Positions 32,947 through 45,514 are shown, numbered from the stretch's first letter. The stretch is 64,000 bases of DNA from Pyrus communis (GCF_963583255.1 NC_084808.1:13229501-13293500); one strand, 5' to 3'. The notes: a model not told the origin generated them from the letters alone. Translations and numbers: made by a program.

Positions 32947-34104
32947 ATGGTGGCTGCAGCTGAGGTAGTAGCTTGCAACGAAGACCTCATCACATTGATC
33001 CTCCTACGCTTGCCGGTGAAATCGCTTCTCCGGTTCAAATGTGTCTCCAAGAAGTGGCTCTGTCTGATCTCCACCCCAAATTTCTCTAGCCGCCACCGCA
33101 GACTTGCCTCTGCATCCATCCTCTTGTCTCAAATTCCCGGCCTCATCAGCCACCTATCTCTCAATTGCAGCAGTTCAGAGAAACCCTTTTCGTCTCTTGA
33201 CTTCATTGATGATTCAGCTGGTGTTAAGTTATTGCAGTCCATCAATGGCCTGGCCTTGGGGTGTAGCTTTCACAAGTTGGGAAAACCTCGTAGCTATTAT
33301 GTCTGCAACCCTTCAACAAGGCAATTCTTGACGCTTCCTCCACCTAATGCTGAGGGTCATGATTCGTTCGCAACTGTTTTAGGTGTTTATTTAGCTTTTG
33401 ATCCATCCAAATCACCTCACTACCAAGTCGTCTGCGTTCGAAATTGCTCTTTATCAGCAGCACACGATCGGTACCAAATTCAGATATACCCGTCCGAGAC
33501 TCGAACTTGGAGGCTTTGTGGTTCTACTTTTGCGTCCCCATCCGACATCATGTTTGAAACTGGGGTGCTTTGGAATGGTGCAATACATTGGATTAGCCCA
33601 ACGGGAGCTACATTATGTTTTAATATCAATCAAGAGCACCTTGGATCAATGCCTAGTCCTCCATCAGACGAGCACTGGAGCAAAAGAAGGTTCAGATATT
33701 TTGGTGAATCCGGTGGCCATTTGCACCTTGTTGAAATTTATGGTCCAAGCACCACTCAATTCCAAGTCTTCGAATTGGAGAGGGATTACTCAAGGTGGAT
33801 TTGCAAGTACCAAATCGATATTTCTCCTATCGTCGATGCATTTCCGGAGATGGTTAGAGACTACCTTCACCCCCATCACCATGATTCTCTGTTTTACTCG
33901 TTTGTTTTACTTTTTGTCCAAGAAACTGAAGAGGGCTCATCGCTGTTGCTGCACATTCCTGGCAAGCTTATATCTTATAATCTTAGAAATAAGAGCTTCA
34001 AGGAGATTTGTGATTCTGGTCCAAAATCCACCAAAACAAATACAGCGTTACATATTGGATGCTTTCATGCTCATCAGTTTATAGAGACTCTTGCTAGTGT
34101 TTAA
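32947..34104 (+). CDS. F-box protein with F-box-associated domain (intronless paralogue)
   Basis: 385-codon frame with ATG at 32947 directly after an A-run (GAAAAAATGGTG). F-box at residues about 8-50: ACNEDLITLILLRLPVKSLL, then RFKCVSKKWLCLISTPNF. The associated domain follows: LQSINGLALGCSF, YYVCNPSTRQFLTLP, YLAFDPSKSPHYQVVCV, YPSETRTWRLC, LWNGAIHWISP, FRYFGESGGHLHLVEIYG, VFELERDYSRWICKYQID. It would act as substrate receptor of an SCF ubiquitin ligase; the substrate is unknown. Conserved blocks match the product of 10865-11995 (FGES.GHLHL.EI, F.EM.), so the two are paralogues about 21 kb apart in opposite orientation, with a third broken copy at 41616. No inactivating change is seen. Confidence 0.93.
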   Translation: MVAAAEVVACNEDLITLILLRLPVKSLLRFKCVSKKWLCLISTPNFSSRHRRLASASILLSQIPGLISHLSLNCSSSEKPFSSLDFIDDSAGVKLLQSINGLALGCSFHKLGKPRSYYVCNPSTRQFLTLPPPNAEGHDSFATVLGVYLAFDPSKSPHYQVVCVRNCSLSAAHDRYQIQIYPSETRTWRLCGSTFASPSDIMFETGVLWNGAIHWISPTGATLCFNINQEHLGSMPSPPSDEHWSKRRFRYFGESGGHLHLVEIYGPSTTQFQVFELERDYSRWICKYQIDISPIVDAFPEMVRDYLHPHHHDSLFYSFVLLFVQETEEGSSLLLHIPGKLISYNLRNKSFKEICDSGPKSTKTNTALHIGCFHAHQFIETLASV

Positions 34105-35410
34105 ACATTAAAAGATGTCAATTTGCCTCCACTTATTGTTTGTATCGTTGAGATTAATACCATTGGAATGTTCAATAATTGTTATGCCATTTGAGTAATG
34201 GAAATTCAGAATGTAATGATTTTCCTATTAGTTTGAGATTCATAAGTAAATTTCCACCCTTTAAATCACCTTATATTGGAAAGTTGCAAATTTGAGACGT
34301 AAAATACTTCCTTTATGCCCTATTTGGGAAATATATATTTTAGATTGTAAGTTTGTATATTTTGAATTCTATTTGAGATATGATGGGAGTTCCGCTTAAT
34401 TGGGATAAAAAATGCTTCAAGAATTTTGTTTTAAGAATACAAAGAAAACTGTGTTTCGCTAATCTCTACAAGGGTGTCATGATATGTAAGAAAATAGGAC
34501 TTAGAAAAACAGTGCCTAAAGGTATACGAGATTAAAACTGTGTTCTTGAATCATAGAGAAAAATGTCCTTAAAGGTGAAATATGACCACCATAGTACCAA
34601 CGCCATGAATGCATTACAATCCAATACTTAGAATGTCAATACTTTCTTAGCTAATATATAGTCAAGAAGTACGTAATTGGTGCACCAATAATCTTTGCCC
34701 ATTCTATACTTGCAAGTTGCAACATAATAAGCTGGTTTAAGAAAAATGGTGCATCAACTATTGTATGACCTAGTCCAAACCCTTCCACCCTCAATATAGG
34801 CGTAATAACAAGAAAAAAAGAGTAGTTACTTGGAACGTTAGACTGTTTTGGTGAAGCCGCCAACTTGTTCCCTTTAAAAAAGAAAAAAGAAAAAGAGAGA
34901 AGTTAAAATTGGTGCTAGTTGAATAAGTTCAATTAAAAGAAGCTGAATAAGTACTTTGTTGTATCATAGATTGGTCTCAATATTTGAAGAGAGAGAAACC
35001 TTGCTCCATGAAAATTATTGTTCTCCCTCGCTTTAAGAGGATGGAAAACTCTAACCTCTCTAGTAACGTTATTTGAATATTCTTAAAATTATGTTGACAA
35101 AAAACATATCACTCTTTAAGCGTGCCACACATGAATCGGCATTTACATGTATTTTATAGTTGCATATTATGTTTTTAGTATGGCACATATCACATCATCA
35201 TGCTTTTATTTCTGTTTTCATATTTTTAGTTGAACATCATCATATCCAAAGTGAAACTATGTGTCGTCGTTATATTTATCTATGTGACATGTGGACGCAC
35301 TACACAAGCTACCACACATGCATATATGTACAGTCGCACACTTATTCATGTTATTATGGATAGAACGTGTATATAATCTTGTTGATGTCCATTAGAAATT
35401 GATGGACATT
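34105..35410. other. Intergenic, nothing recognised
   Basis: Contains the 3' flank of the F-box gene, with AT-rich poly(A)-signal-like stretches shortly after the stop. No other gene or repeat edge could be supported. Confidence 0.35.
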
Positions 35411-35872
35411 GGGTTCACACTGCTTTGAACTCTTTGGTTGCTTTGGTTTTGAAAGCCAAATACTTTCCTAACTCGTCATTCCTTGAGGCCTCTGTCAAGA
35501 ACACTGCTTCTTTTTGTTGGAAGAGTATCTGTGCTGCGAGACCTGTTTTGATCCGTGGCTCCCGATGGCAAGTGGGTTCTGGGGCCCGAATCAAGATTAG
35601 GGAGGATCGCTAGATTCCCCAACCCCTCTCCTTCCATGTGTTTTCTCCGAAATCCCTAGAACGCAATCTTCTATTTGTTCAGGAATTACTTATGGCACTC
35701 CCTGTCATTGGAACATCCATCCTCTTCAATCCTTGTTCACTGAGGTGGAAGTGAAACTAATTCGTTCCTTGCCGTTTAGCATCCGTTTGCTGGAGGACTG
35801 TTTGATTTGGTACTTCGGGAAGAGGGGAAGGTTCTCGGTTAAAAGTGGTTACCACGTCGCTCTGGAGTGGAT

Positions 35873-37341
35873 TGATGAGTAGATTTTATATTATATATTT
35901 ATCCATATTCTTAGTATATTTTGATTAATATTTTGGAAGAATTTTGATACTTTGAATTATATTTTCAATATAAACTTTTAACTTCCTCTGAAGCAAAACA
36001 CGGTCAAATGGACGAATTTTGGAGTAATTCCAATTGGAGGACGTTTGTGAGTCACTTGGCTTGATCGTATCAAAATTTGCAATTTTTCTATCTAGTGATG
36101 ATTTTCTGACAATAAAATAAAGGAGTGATGTGCAGTGCTGGAATAGTGATGTTTTGGGCTTGAATTGAGTTTTTGGAGCCCAATATGACATCGGATGGGT
36201 TCATGGCCTTCTGGAAATGTGTTCAGAATGTCCTGATCTTCAAAACAAGCTCTCATGGTCTAGATTTGAAGGATATTTGAGGCTAAAACGTGGCTGGACA
36301 GTTTCTGTGCAGGTTCTCCTAGCTTAATTAGGACTCTATTTTCTAAATTATTTTATTATTATTTAGTTTCCTAGTTGGAACAAAAGACTACACTTTAGGG
36401 TTTGTGGATGGTACAGCAGAATATATTGTTTTGCCGTTCTTAGTCTTTTCTATGCTTTCTTTTATGAAATTTTGGAGACGGAGAGTAATTGCTAGGGTTC
36501 TTGAAGATTTTCTACTTTAAGGTGTTTTCAATCTTTTTCTTCATAATAACATTTTCTATTATTTTAATTACGAATATGCGTAACTAATTCGTTTTGCTAG
36601 GGCGAAACCTTGAGCCTTAGCATGAATATGTAATTTTTATTTAATTGCTTATGATTGATTGCATGCATACTTTTGAATTATTGATTACTGTTTTAAACTA
36701 TCCAATTGTCTTAATGCCTGATCACCATTAGGATATTTAGAAAAGTAATTTGATGCAATTTTGGTCGGAAGGTTTCCTGAAATTGGCGATGGCTTCTTGT
36801 GATTAATAATTGTAATTTCACTTAAGATGAAAACCACGTCTTAGGGGTTGCATGGTTTTTCAAAAGGTTTTCATAAAACATAATGAGTCTTTCATGTTCA
36901 GATTTGATCCGAACGTCCGAACGGGTTACATGTTAGATATACTTTCTATGTTAGAGGTTCCAACTAGAATATATATTAAGAAAACATAACCTTCAAACTG
37001 TCATGTGTAGATCATAAGTAATTGGTAAGAATTCATAGGATTGCTAGGTGATGGTAGAACCCTAGTGTTTTTATAAATTGGTATTTAAAACTTTTTTTTT
37101 AACCATATTAGTTGTGGGCAAATTTATTATTTGTTTTTAATTAAAATTCGTTTTTAATATTACCCAAAATCAAAATCTCTTTTCTCAATTTTTAATTTTA
37201 AGTAGTTGATTAGGAATTGTTTTTGCATAAATTAGTAAAATAGTCCTTGAGAAGACAGCATCTAAACTATAGCATCTTGTATTCTTGCAAGTATTTCATG
37301 TGATTTTGACCTGATTTGCATAGACGGTAAAAATCCTATCA
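35873..37341 (+). mobile_element. Solo LTR in the LINE (1469 bp)
   Basis: Starts TGATGAGTAGATTTTATATT and ends GGTAAAAATCCTATCA (TGAT/ATCA termini). Perfect 5-bp duplication TGGAT at 35868-35872 and 37342-37346. It sits inside the zf-RVT coding region of the LINE, so it is younger than the LINE. No internal domain remains. The TGAT...ATCA ends resemble the solo LTR at 14380, suggesting a related Ty3 family. Confidence 0.9.
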
Positions 37342-37671
37342 TGGATCTCGGATCAGATTGGTGCTACGTCTTCTTCATTTGGGGCTAATCATCTGAGTAA
37401 GCTTTGGTCTAAGCTCTGGGCTGCTCGGGTCCCTCCCAAGGTAAAAATCTACGTGTGACGAATTGTTCATAACATTCTTCCCACTCAACTCAACCTCGCT
37501 CGTCGCCATCTGGAGGTTGAGGTTGATTATTTCCTTTGTGGTGCCTTGGGCGAATCTAATCTCCATCTGCTCAGGGACTGCCCTTTCGCCATCTGTGCGT
37601 GGTTGGCCTCACCCCTGCATCCCCGGTTTCTTCGTCCCTTCGGTGGACCTTGCCTCCGCCGCGGTTCATCA

Positions 37672-38307
37672 TGTTGTGATTGGCTCATATTATGAGTTGG
37701 CAACAATTTCATCTCAACCATGTGGAGTGCTAGCTACTTTCGGCTAAAGAAAGGGACAAAGAAAAAGGGGGACATCATTATGATGTCTAGCCCTTGATTT
37801 GTGGCTTTTACAAAGGCAAAGATTTGGCCTTGTGTGATGAGCCGAAAGAGAGAAGAGGAGAGAGAGAAGGCGGGGCCTTTTGTTTATATTAAGGCATTTG
37901 GTTATGCCTTTGTGAAGTGTGAAAGAGAGCATCCAAGGGGGAGAGCATTCGGCTCTCCCATGGAAAAGGTTGAACATGGGTTGAGAGAAAATCAAGAGAG
38001 CTAGAGTGAAAAGTATTCTAGTGAAAGAACTCTTGGGGGTAGAGTGAGGCTCTTGGGAAAATTCTGTGAGTGGGTGTACAAGGGATATGAGATTGGGTTA
38101 TGTCGATTTAACTCATGTATACTTGTACTGTTATTCTCATAGTGAAGAGCAATATCTCTCCGGGGACGTAGGCAGTTTTTTGCCGAACCTCACAAATTTC
38201 TCTGTGTCTTTATTTCTTGTATTTTATTTTGTTCAACTGTGTGTGATTTTGGTGAGGTTGTAATCTGAATCTCGGTTCCGCACTAACGAACGGGCCAAGG
38301 CACAACA
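37672..38307 (+). mobile_element. Solo LTR in the LINE, copia-like (636 bp)
   Basis: Starts TGTTGTGATTGG and ends GGCCAAGGCACAACA, with a 7-bp terminal inverted repeat TGTTGTG/CACAACA. Perfect 5-bp duplication CATCA (37667-37671 and 38308-38312). The 3' half has GGGGACGTAGGCAG and GCCGAACCTCACAAAT, typical of the R/U5 part of plant Ty1/copia LTRs, which fixes the plus orientation. It lies just before the LINE RNase H segment. Confidence 0.9.
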
Positions 38308-38770
38308 CATCAAGGTTGAAGTGGATGGTGCTTGGCTTGAGGGGCTGAAGTTGAGTGGTGTTGGAATCATTGCTCGGAATGATAACGGAGAATTTTTGGC
38401 AGCTCGTGTGATTCGCTTTGATGATGTTTTCTCTCCGCAACAGGTTGAAGCTTTGGCGGCTTGGGAGGGCCTGGCGATGTTGGTTGAAAGGGGCTTTCAA
38501 AATGTCATTTTTGAAACTGATTCCCTCCGGATCACGGCAGATTTGCTGGAGCGTCCGGTCAATAGGTCCCTCATTGGGCCGTCGAAGATGCAAAGGCGTT
38601 TCTGTCGAGAGTCACAGGAGTTGTGCCTGCCCATGTTCGTCGTCAGGGCAACGAAATGGCTCATCGTCTTGCTAAGTTTGCCCTACGTCGAGTGGGTTTC
38701 CGTTCATGGCTGGAGGAAGCCCCTGACTTCCTGGCTGACTTATTTGTGGTGGAATGTAATGCGTAAGTGT

Positions 38771-39595
38771 TAGTTTTTATTGGTTGATTTCATTTCGGGA
38801 GGGTTCCTTGTCTCTCTCTCAGTGTTTTCATTGTACCACAGATTGTGCCGCAATATTTGGACCTCACTACTTAGCTCACGATGTATATAAGAAGGGAGGG
38901 AAATCCTTTTTCTATAATAGGGATGCTTCACCCTCACTTAAGGACTCATTTTACAGAGTGGAAACCAGATCTATACCAATGTAGACGTAGTCCCAACTTG
39001 AGATGAATCACGATATATTGCGTTCTTACTTCATTTAGGTAATTATAGAACTTGATAGTTTTGTTACATATAGAATTCAAGCACTAAATATTCATGATGT
39101 TACATATAGAATTCAAGTACTAATTATTCATGATGTACGTATGCTGATATATGTAGTACACCTACATGGTTTATATAGTAGGCACCGACTTTTTGATGGA
39201 AATTCAGATTATGCGGTAGGGTAAGAGGCTTCCATGGTAATGCCAAAAAGACCTTCATTTGCCTCAATGTCTCTTTGCGTTCTTATGTACCTTGGTCACC
39301 CCATTCTGTCCCCACTAGTTCTTCACCAACAAATATTTGGTATCATCATCACTGGTACCAAAACTGTAGTTTTGGTTGCAATTAAACTGTGGTGAGATTA
39401 GTAGACAAATATGTTCTCAATAATGAAATGATAGCAGTTAGATTCGTTCAACAATTTGATTCATTTGAACTGATATGTAAATAAAAATTAATTACCGCAT
39501 TGGCTTTGATCTTTGATGGGTGTTACAGCTCCTTTCGTTCTCCAATCTACAGTATGTGGTGCTGTAACATTATCATATTCTTTTCTTTTTTTAAC
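38771..39595. other. Gap with a copia LTR-like scrap and a short tandem repeat
   Basis: Around 38980-39040 the sequence TGTAGACGTAGTCCC...GATGAATCACGATA resembles the R/U5 part of a copia LTR but has no clear ends. A 36-bp tandem duplication starting TGTTACATATAGAATTCAAG occupies 39062-39097 and 39098-39133. Nothing else was recognised. Confidence 0.45.
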
Positions 39596-39688
39596 GAAAG
39601 ATTTGTTAAATTAACCACCGATGAGATTCAAATCTACGCCGTCATGCAAATGCTTAACTCATTTCCACCACTACGGGAAAAGGCCGCT
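39596..39688 (-). mobile_element. tRNA-derived SINE, copy c
   Basis: On the minus strand it reads GGCCTTTTCCCGTAGTGG, then GCATGACGGCG, then GATTCAAATCTCATCGGTGG. Same order and spacing as the copies at 5585 and 8160, with a degenerate B box. Confidence 0.55.
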
Positions 39689-40084
39689 TACAACAAATCT
39701 ACTTTAGTGGGTTTCAGTATTGGGCCTAGTCTGAGCCCAATGACATTTTTTTAGTGTAAACAGGTCTATGCTTCCAGTTCAATTTCCTTTCAAATCATTA
39801 AGACAATGCGCACACAAAATTAATTACTATTGATTAGTAACTTAGTAATTTAGAGGTTAAAATAGCGCATATATATAAGACCAATGAACTCATCCTCAAA
39901 TCCTGTTCAGGAGTAGGGATGTAAATCAAGTCGAACCATTTCAAACTCGACTCATGTTGGACTAGTTTGATCCCGGTTTTGTAAAATAATGAACTGAAAA
40001 CAAACAAATTGGTTTGTAAGAAAAATGAGTTGACCTTGAGCTTTGATATCTTCAACTCATAAAGCTCAGAATCAGCCTGTTATA

Positions 40085-40333
40085 GGACTTGTTTGGAAGT
40101 ACTTTCAAAATGGCTGAAAGCGCTTTTAGTGAAAATATTTTTGAAACCAATTATTAGTTAAAATGCAAGTGAATTCTAAAAAAGAACTTAAATTGTTTCC
40201 TACAAGAAGCACATAACTAGGGCTTCTAGTAGGAAGCACTTCAAGTGCATTGGAATCCAAAAATATTATTATTATTATTATTATTTTCCTAGAAACACTT
40301 TCAGTCATGTTTAAAACACTTTCAAACAAGCTC
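40085..40333. mobile_element. MITE with terminal inverted repeats (249 bp)
   Basis: The left end GGACTTGTTTGGAAGTACTTTC and reverse-complemented right end GAGCTTGTTTGAAAGTGTTTTA are inverted repeats; both continue into CTGAAAG. The flanking trinucleotide ATA occurs on both sides (40082-40084 and 40334-40336), which would fit a 3-bp duplication but is too short to prove it. The interior has a TTA microsatellite. It appears nested in a decayed element (about 39910-40430). Confidence 0.65.
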
Positions 40334-41615
40334 ATATTTTCATGAGATAACAAGAGTTTAGTTCAAGTTCGCCTCATTCATCAAAGCTTAGTTTGTAAGG
40401 ATTACACATTTTCATCCAATATGACAAAAAATCAACGTATTATTATAATAAATACAATAAAATTAATTAATAATCCATATAAATTTTTAGGGTTTTTTTG
40501 TTAACAAATCAATATACAAATTAAATGACCCATATGTCCTACTATAAAATGACTATTGTGGCCTAAATGGTTTTTAGTTTTATTAAAAAAAAAAAAACAA
40601 TTTCTAAATGCACTCTAAGTCATTTATAACTTTAGATACTTTATATCCTAAGATTTTTTTTTTTTTTTAAGCTCTCAAACCACTCTCACCCTCTATTGTA
40701 GAACAAAATCTAACCGCAAAAAGTACAAATTTGTTGATGAAACAAATTGTTTTTAACAAATGGAACATGCATGAAATCATCTCTTTTGAGGCTCCACACA
40801 CACGCCAACCTAATAAAACAAGATAGAAAGGGATAATACTTGCATCCCCATGGGTGGAATGTACATCTCATCCTTGTGAATATTGTATCTTCATTGTATA
40901 ATTAGAACTGTTCAACTTCTTAATTTTTATTTGAAGATCATCCTTACAAAAAAATCATTCAAATCGAAAATTGTTTCGGCATCCAAATGTGTACAACAAA
41001 TCAACAGGGTGAGTACCAAGTACTATATTCATGATGAACCATCCAATTGTTTGCCTGATCTTCAATCAAATTATTATAGAATGATTGTCAAATAAAGATT
41101 AATAAATTGAACAATTCTGATTATGAAATTTATAGGTACAAATAATTATTCACAAGAAATGAGATGCACATTCTTTTGTACGGGGATGGAATTATCATCC
41201 AAAATAAATACTCAGACACACAGTGTGAGGATATGCAGCCTATTCTAGTTCTCATAAATCTATATAATCTAAGGGAGATTCAAACTTAAATGCATATATA
41301 ACAGAAGTATAATAATTTAGCCAATTTTGTTACGTTAAGGTTTGCATTTTATGGTAATTACATGTGTGAATAACCATTTACAGTAACTACAGCATATTAA
41401 ACGCTTATAATAACAAAGCATGATACATCCATCTTGTAGATAAGAACAAACCGGAGGCCTCAAGGACATTGAGCGCTTCGCTCAGTATCACATGTTACTT
41501 GTTCCTCGGTATCAATTTTGATAGGATATAAAAAATAAAAAAAAAATAAAAAAAAAAAAGATGGATCGGCGTTTGTGTGTACAGCTTCAAGTTAACTCGT
41601 AATTGACAAGAATGA
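40334..41615. other. AT-rich intergenic stretch
   Basis: No gene or bounded repeat seen; several long A/T runs. Confidence 0.35.
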
Positions 41616-42508
41616 GTTACTGTGTTGTGTTAATTAGGAAGACCTTGAAGGGAGTGTTTAACTGCCTGCAGACTCCTACAAAAAGCAAGCTTCCCCCGGA
41701 CTGTCCAAAATAATCAACCTGCGTTGGAGCCCTGCCGGTTGCAAGCTGGGGCATTTCTAATCTTTCAAGTGTAGTACCAACCTCGATATCAAAATAGGAC
41801 AATGAGTTCTTTTGCTGATGGTACCAATAAATAGCACCATCCCAATAAACCCCATTTTTAAAGCCTGCATTGCTAGGCACAGAGACCCACTTGTCTCCGA
41901 GATTGAGTCTCGGAAGAGTAGATGTCGATCCTGATCATCTTCTGCGACCCTAAAGACCGTGATTCTTCAGTAACAAAAATCAGATTGTAAAAGGCTGATT
42001 TCAGTGGATCAAAAGCCAAGTTCACAGCTATTAATTTCGAGTTGGCTTGAGGTTCTAAAATTCGAGCTGTTCTGGTTTGGCCAGAAGCACGATTACAAGC
42101 AAAATAAGAAGTGGGCCCAGAGCCATCCTTGTGAGGCTCAGCATAGCAGCACAACCCATTACACATATTTTGAATTTTGATTTCGCGGTTGCAAAGCAAG
42201 GTTTGATAACTAGGAGGGCTGATTTCACCTTGAAGGGGAACAAAGAAAAATTCAGGGTGTGGGTCTGTGCGACCATTCATGATCAAACCCAACGGAGGGT
42301 TCGAGTTCCTTTTGCATATTCTACAACGAAAAGAGGATCACAGATTAAAGAGTACCAATGTTTGGAAGCTGTCTTGCATTGGAGAATGCGCTTTGCCGGA
42401 AACCGCATTAGCATATCTTTCACGAAGTCCACGGAGTCGATCAGTGCAGTTGCGCTGGCTTCGCGCCTTCTTTTCTTTCCTGAGCCTCTCGATCGTCAAT
42501 GACGCCAT
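41616..42508 (-). pseudogene. F-box protein pseudogene, third paralogue
   Basis: A decayed minus-strand relative of the two intact F-box genes. The start is placed at ATG 42508-42506 (MASLTIERLRKEKKARSQR). An F-box core follows in another frame (LMRFPAKRILQCKTASKHWY, then SLICDPLFVVEYAKG) and ends at stops near 42285. The associated domain continues in a third frame at about 42320-41873 (MCNGLCCYAEP, VNLAFDPLKSAFYNLIFV, DIYSSETQS). A last shift near 41885 leads to 41880-41617 (GFKNGVYWDGAIYWYHQQ, VDYFGQSGGSLLFVGV). At least three frameshifts make it non-functional. Block order is that of the paralogues. It may derive from a more divergent subfamily. Confidence 0.82.
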
Positions 42509-45090
42509 TCTCGCACAAACACCGCCGAGTTGATCAGACTCGCAAGTGCTTTTTGTTGCCTTGAGACTTGGCTGTTGATACTCACCAACTCTCACAATGG
42601 CAGAACTTGCATGAAAAATTCACTAACCTGCACAGTCTACTGGTGGAAGAATAGTGACTTAAACCCACTACTTATAGTATTCATACTCATGTTAACCATG
42701 GTTAATCCATTATGGTAGTTACTATGAACTACGGTTAAGCGTCTATGGTAAACACAATGCATAATTATCGTTTATGATAATTACATATGCATGTATCAAG
42801 CATGATTAATGTACGTTACAGCATGACACGTCTTACAAATAAGAACAAACTGGAGATTTCAAAGACCAAAATGATAACACCAAGGAAAAAGCAATAATAA
42901 TTTAATGCAGTGTCATGTTTTTGACATATTGGAAACGCTTTAGAAAACAGTTTTTATTTATTTATTTAATTTTTTTTTTTCAAGTGCTACTTATCATTTT
43001 TTTTTATTGTTGTCTCAATGAACAATTATTGCCTTACCAAGTAGTAATTGCCCGATTGCATCTCCACCTGTAAAATGAATTGCTCAGACAAATAAAAAAT
43101 AATATTATTTTATATTGATTTTCTCTCTTTTTTCATTTTTATTTCTCTGTTCCTATCTCTAAAAACTTCTTCCTGAAATTGGAAACCTCTCCCCCGTTCT
43201 TCTCCTTTAATGATCTCACCCTAGCCAACATCAGATGATCCTACAATTTAAAATTCCACAGATCAGGCACAAAAAGTCCTTATGCCGCAACCAAACAGTC
43301 CTTAGAGAGAGACCCTGGGAAATTGGGCTTGGGAAAAGATGATGTTGGGGACCTTTTGATCAAGTTGGAATTGGGCTTCAGTGGAAACCTTTTTGCTTTT
43401 CTTGATTCGTTCCAACACAAAGTCCTAAGATACCTCAAAATAATTAGTGTCTTAGAAAGTATCTCGGTTGGATTAATGACTCAAAGATTGCGTGATTAAG
43501 GCAAATTATGGCTTGCCTAAGTGAGGTGCAGTGTAGAAGTTAAAGGGTTATCAATTTAGCATGAGAGAGAACTTGTACATGGTTGCATGGTTTTAAAAGA
43601 TGAATAATTTGGGTTTTCTAAGGGTCTAAGGGTGTTTATAACGGCTAAGAAAACTCAAGGGAAACCTAAAGAAATCCCTAAAACTCAAGGAAAGTGTTTT
43701 ACTTAGGATTCATGACTTTCTGCATTTAGAGAAGGTTTTCCCTGCTTGGTGCAATATAATCTTGAATCCCTTCTTTCTCTACATAGTCTCTTCTCAACAT
43801 GATATGTCTTATGTATTGAATTAATCATTCCCCTCTTATAGGCGCAGGGTCTCTTTCTAGCTTTCCCTAAGAAATCCCTTGATTTCCCATTCTGACCGAG
43901 CCTTCCTCTCTCTTCCCCTCAACGTAGTTATGACTTTCCTTTTAGTGTAACATTGATAGACATCATTGCTCCTGTGAAGACTAGGTCGCGCACTCTACCA
44001 AGAGCGCCTTCTTCCCTGGTCAATTTTCATAGGCATTAGTTTTGGCAATGCTCGTCCCTGTTTTCTTGCCCTGTTTTTCTGTGTGAGTTTGGAAGGGAAA
44101 GATCCCTTCTCTCTTCATTAATGAACATTTTGCACTATGCCTACACGTGATTCTGAAGCTCTGAGTTGTGGTTTCTTCCTAAGTGGGTTGGTTGGCTTGC
44201 AAAGAGAAAGGGAAACTTGGTTTGTTCATGGGCTTGGACTTTTGGTGCATGGCTTGGGCTCATAAAGCTTGGCATGATAAATATGGATGGATTTGAATGG
44301 GTTTGGCATGATTATACAAACGTCCAACTCATAAATTATTACATCATTGGTGTGGCATGATCATAAATTCGCTTTCTTCTTGATTTCACACTTTTGCATG
44401 TATGATGTATTTAGGCTTGACTCAATGCATTTTTACCACACTTGAGCTTTATGATGTGATTGTGCTTGTGCATGATATTTTTGGGCCCAATAGGCGGTAA
44501 CTCCTAGAGCAAAATCAGCGGGCTTATGGGCGATGTGCCATAACTCCCCCACCATTGGTCGACATCGGGGTTGGTGTAGACATCGTCGATGTAAAGCAAT
44601 TACAGGTGGTGGCAGATTTGTGTTTTGATTGTGGCTGATCGACTCGAGCCCCCACACGGGCAATCCCTACCAGATTGCTCAATCTGGTTGTGTTGGGCTC
44701 ACGTGCAACTTGACTAATTAGACTGAAATGTTGAAGGTTTTGTGAGTTTTAGGGGATTCAATTGCCCAACCAATTGGGATGGGGTTGAAATGCTCTTATG
44801 GTGACTTAGTATGAATAATGTCTAATCACCTAAAAGCAAGAACAAAGATTGACAAAAATCATAATCATATGGAAGACAATAAACATTACTAATTTACTAA
44901 TCAATATCATATTACCAAGGCCAAAAATCTATTACAGTTGAACATTTACGGTGCAAAATATTACATAAAATAAAACACTTTACTAAATCAAAAAACTTCG
45001 TCAGCTAAAATGAGAATTCGTTGCTGTAACGAACAATTTTAATACAAAAAAAGTAAAAAAAGAAATTGTAAACAACTGTGCTGGGGGGAT
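42509..45090. other. Long gap without a recognised gene
   Basis: No domain, RNA gene or bounded repeat could be supported. The piece 43200-44700 is less AT-rich, with only short ORFs, and looks like non-coding retrotransposon or LTR-type DNA, but I found no TG...CA unit with matching duplications. The left end of the CACTA element may lie in the right part of this gap. Confidence 0.3.
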
Positions 45091-45514
45091 CTAGTGACTG
45101 TTAAGGCAACTCTTGGGCCCGACTTCCCGAACCCGACTCGCTCCTAGGCTGCTGACTTCCTTACCTTTCTTTCACCTAACTCCGTCCATCAACATCTGGG
45201 AGACACCTTTGGCACAAGTGTTAGCTTCTCCATAGGCATGTTAAGATGTTGTTGGGAGAGGTTGTCAGGGTACTCATCCTTCTTTTGTACCATAGAAGAC
45301 TAAAAAAAAGAAAAAAAAAAAAACAAGGGATGCAAAGTTAGATTATCAATTCTAATTTAGACCATAATTATTGTTAAAAAAAAAAAAAGAATAAATACTT
45401 GCCTAAACTGCCACCTTCGGGAACTTTTCCCCAGCCTCTCGCCGTTCCTCGACCTGGTAAGATAGAGGTCGAGAACCGGAGTGGTGACTATACGACTTAT
45501 TCTCTCGGTTTCCT

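Larger units (their letters stand above)
35425..38770 (+). mobile_element. L1-type LINE 3' part, split by two solo LTRs
   Basis: Three LINE segments: 35425-35872, 37342-37671 and 38308-38770. Segment 1 has the conserved end of the RT/linker region (KAKYFPNSSFLEASVKN, GSRWQVGSGARIKIREDR). Segments 1-2 span a zf-RVT zinc-binding module (SGYHVALEW; KLWAARVPPKVKIYV). Segment 3 has a plant LINE RNase H (VDGAWLEGLKLSGVGIIARN, VEALAAWEGLAML, FETDSLRITADLL). Omitting each LTR plus one target duplication brings the segments back into the expected order. Stops (for example TAG at about 35611, where Trp is expected) and a frameshift near 38585 show decay. No endonuclease or RT core is present, so the copy is 5'-truncated. 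Confidence 0.85.
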
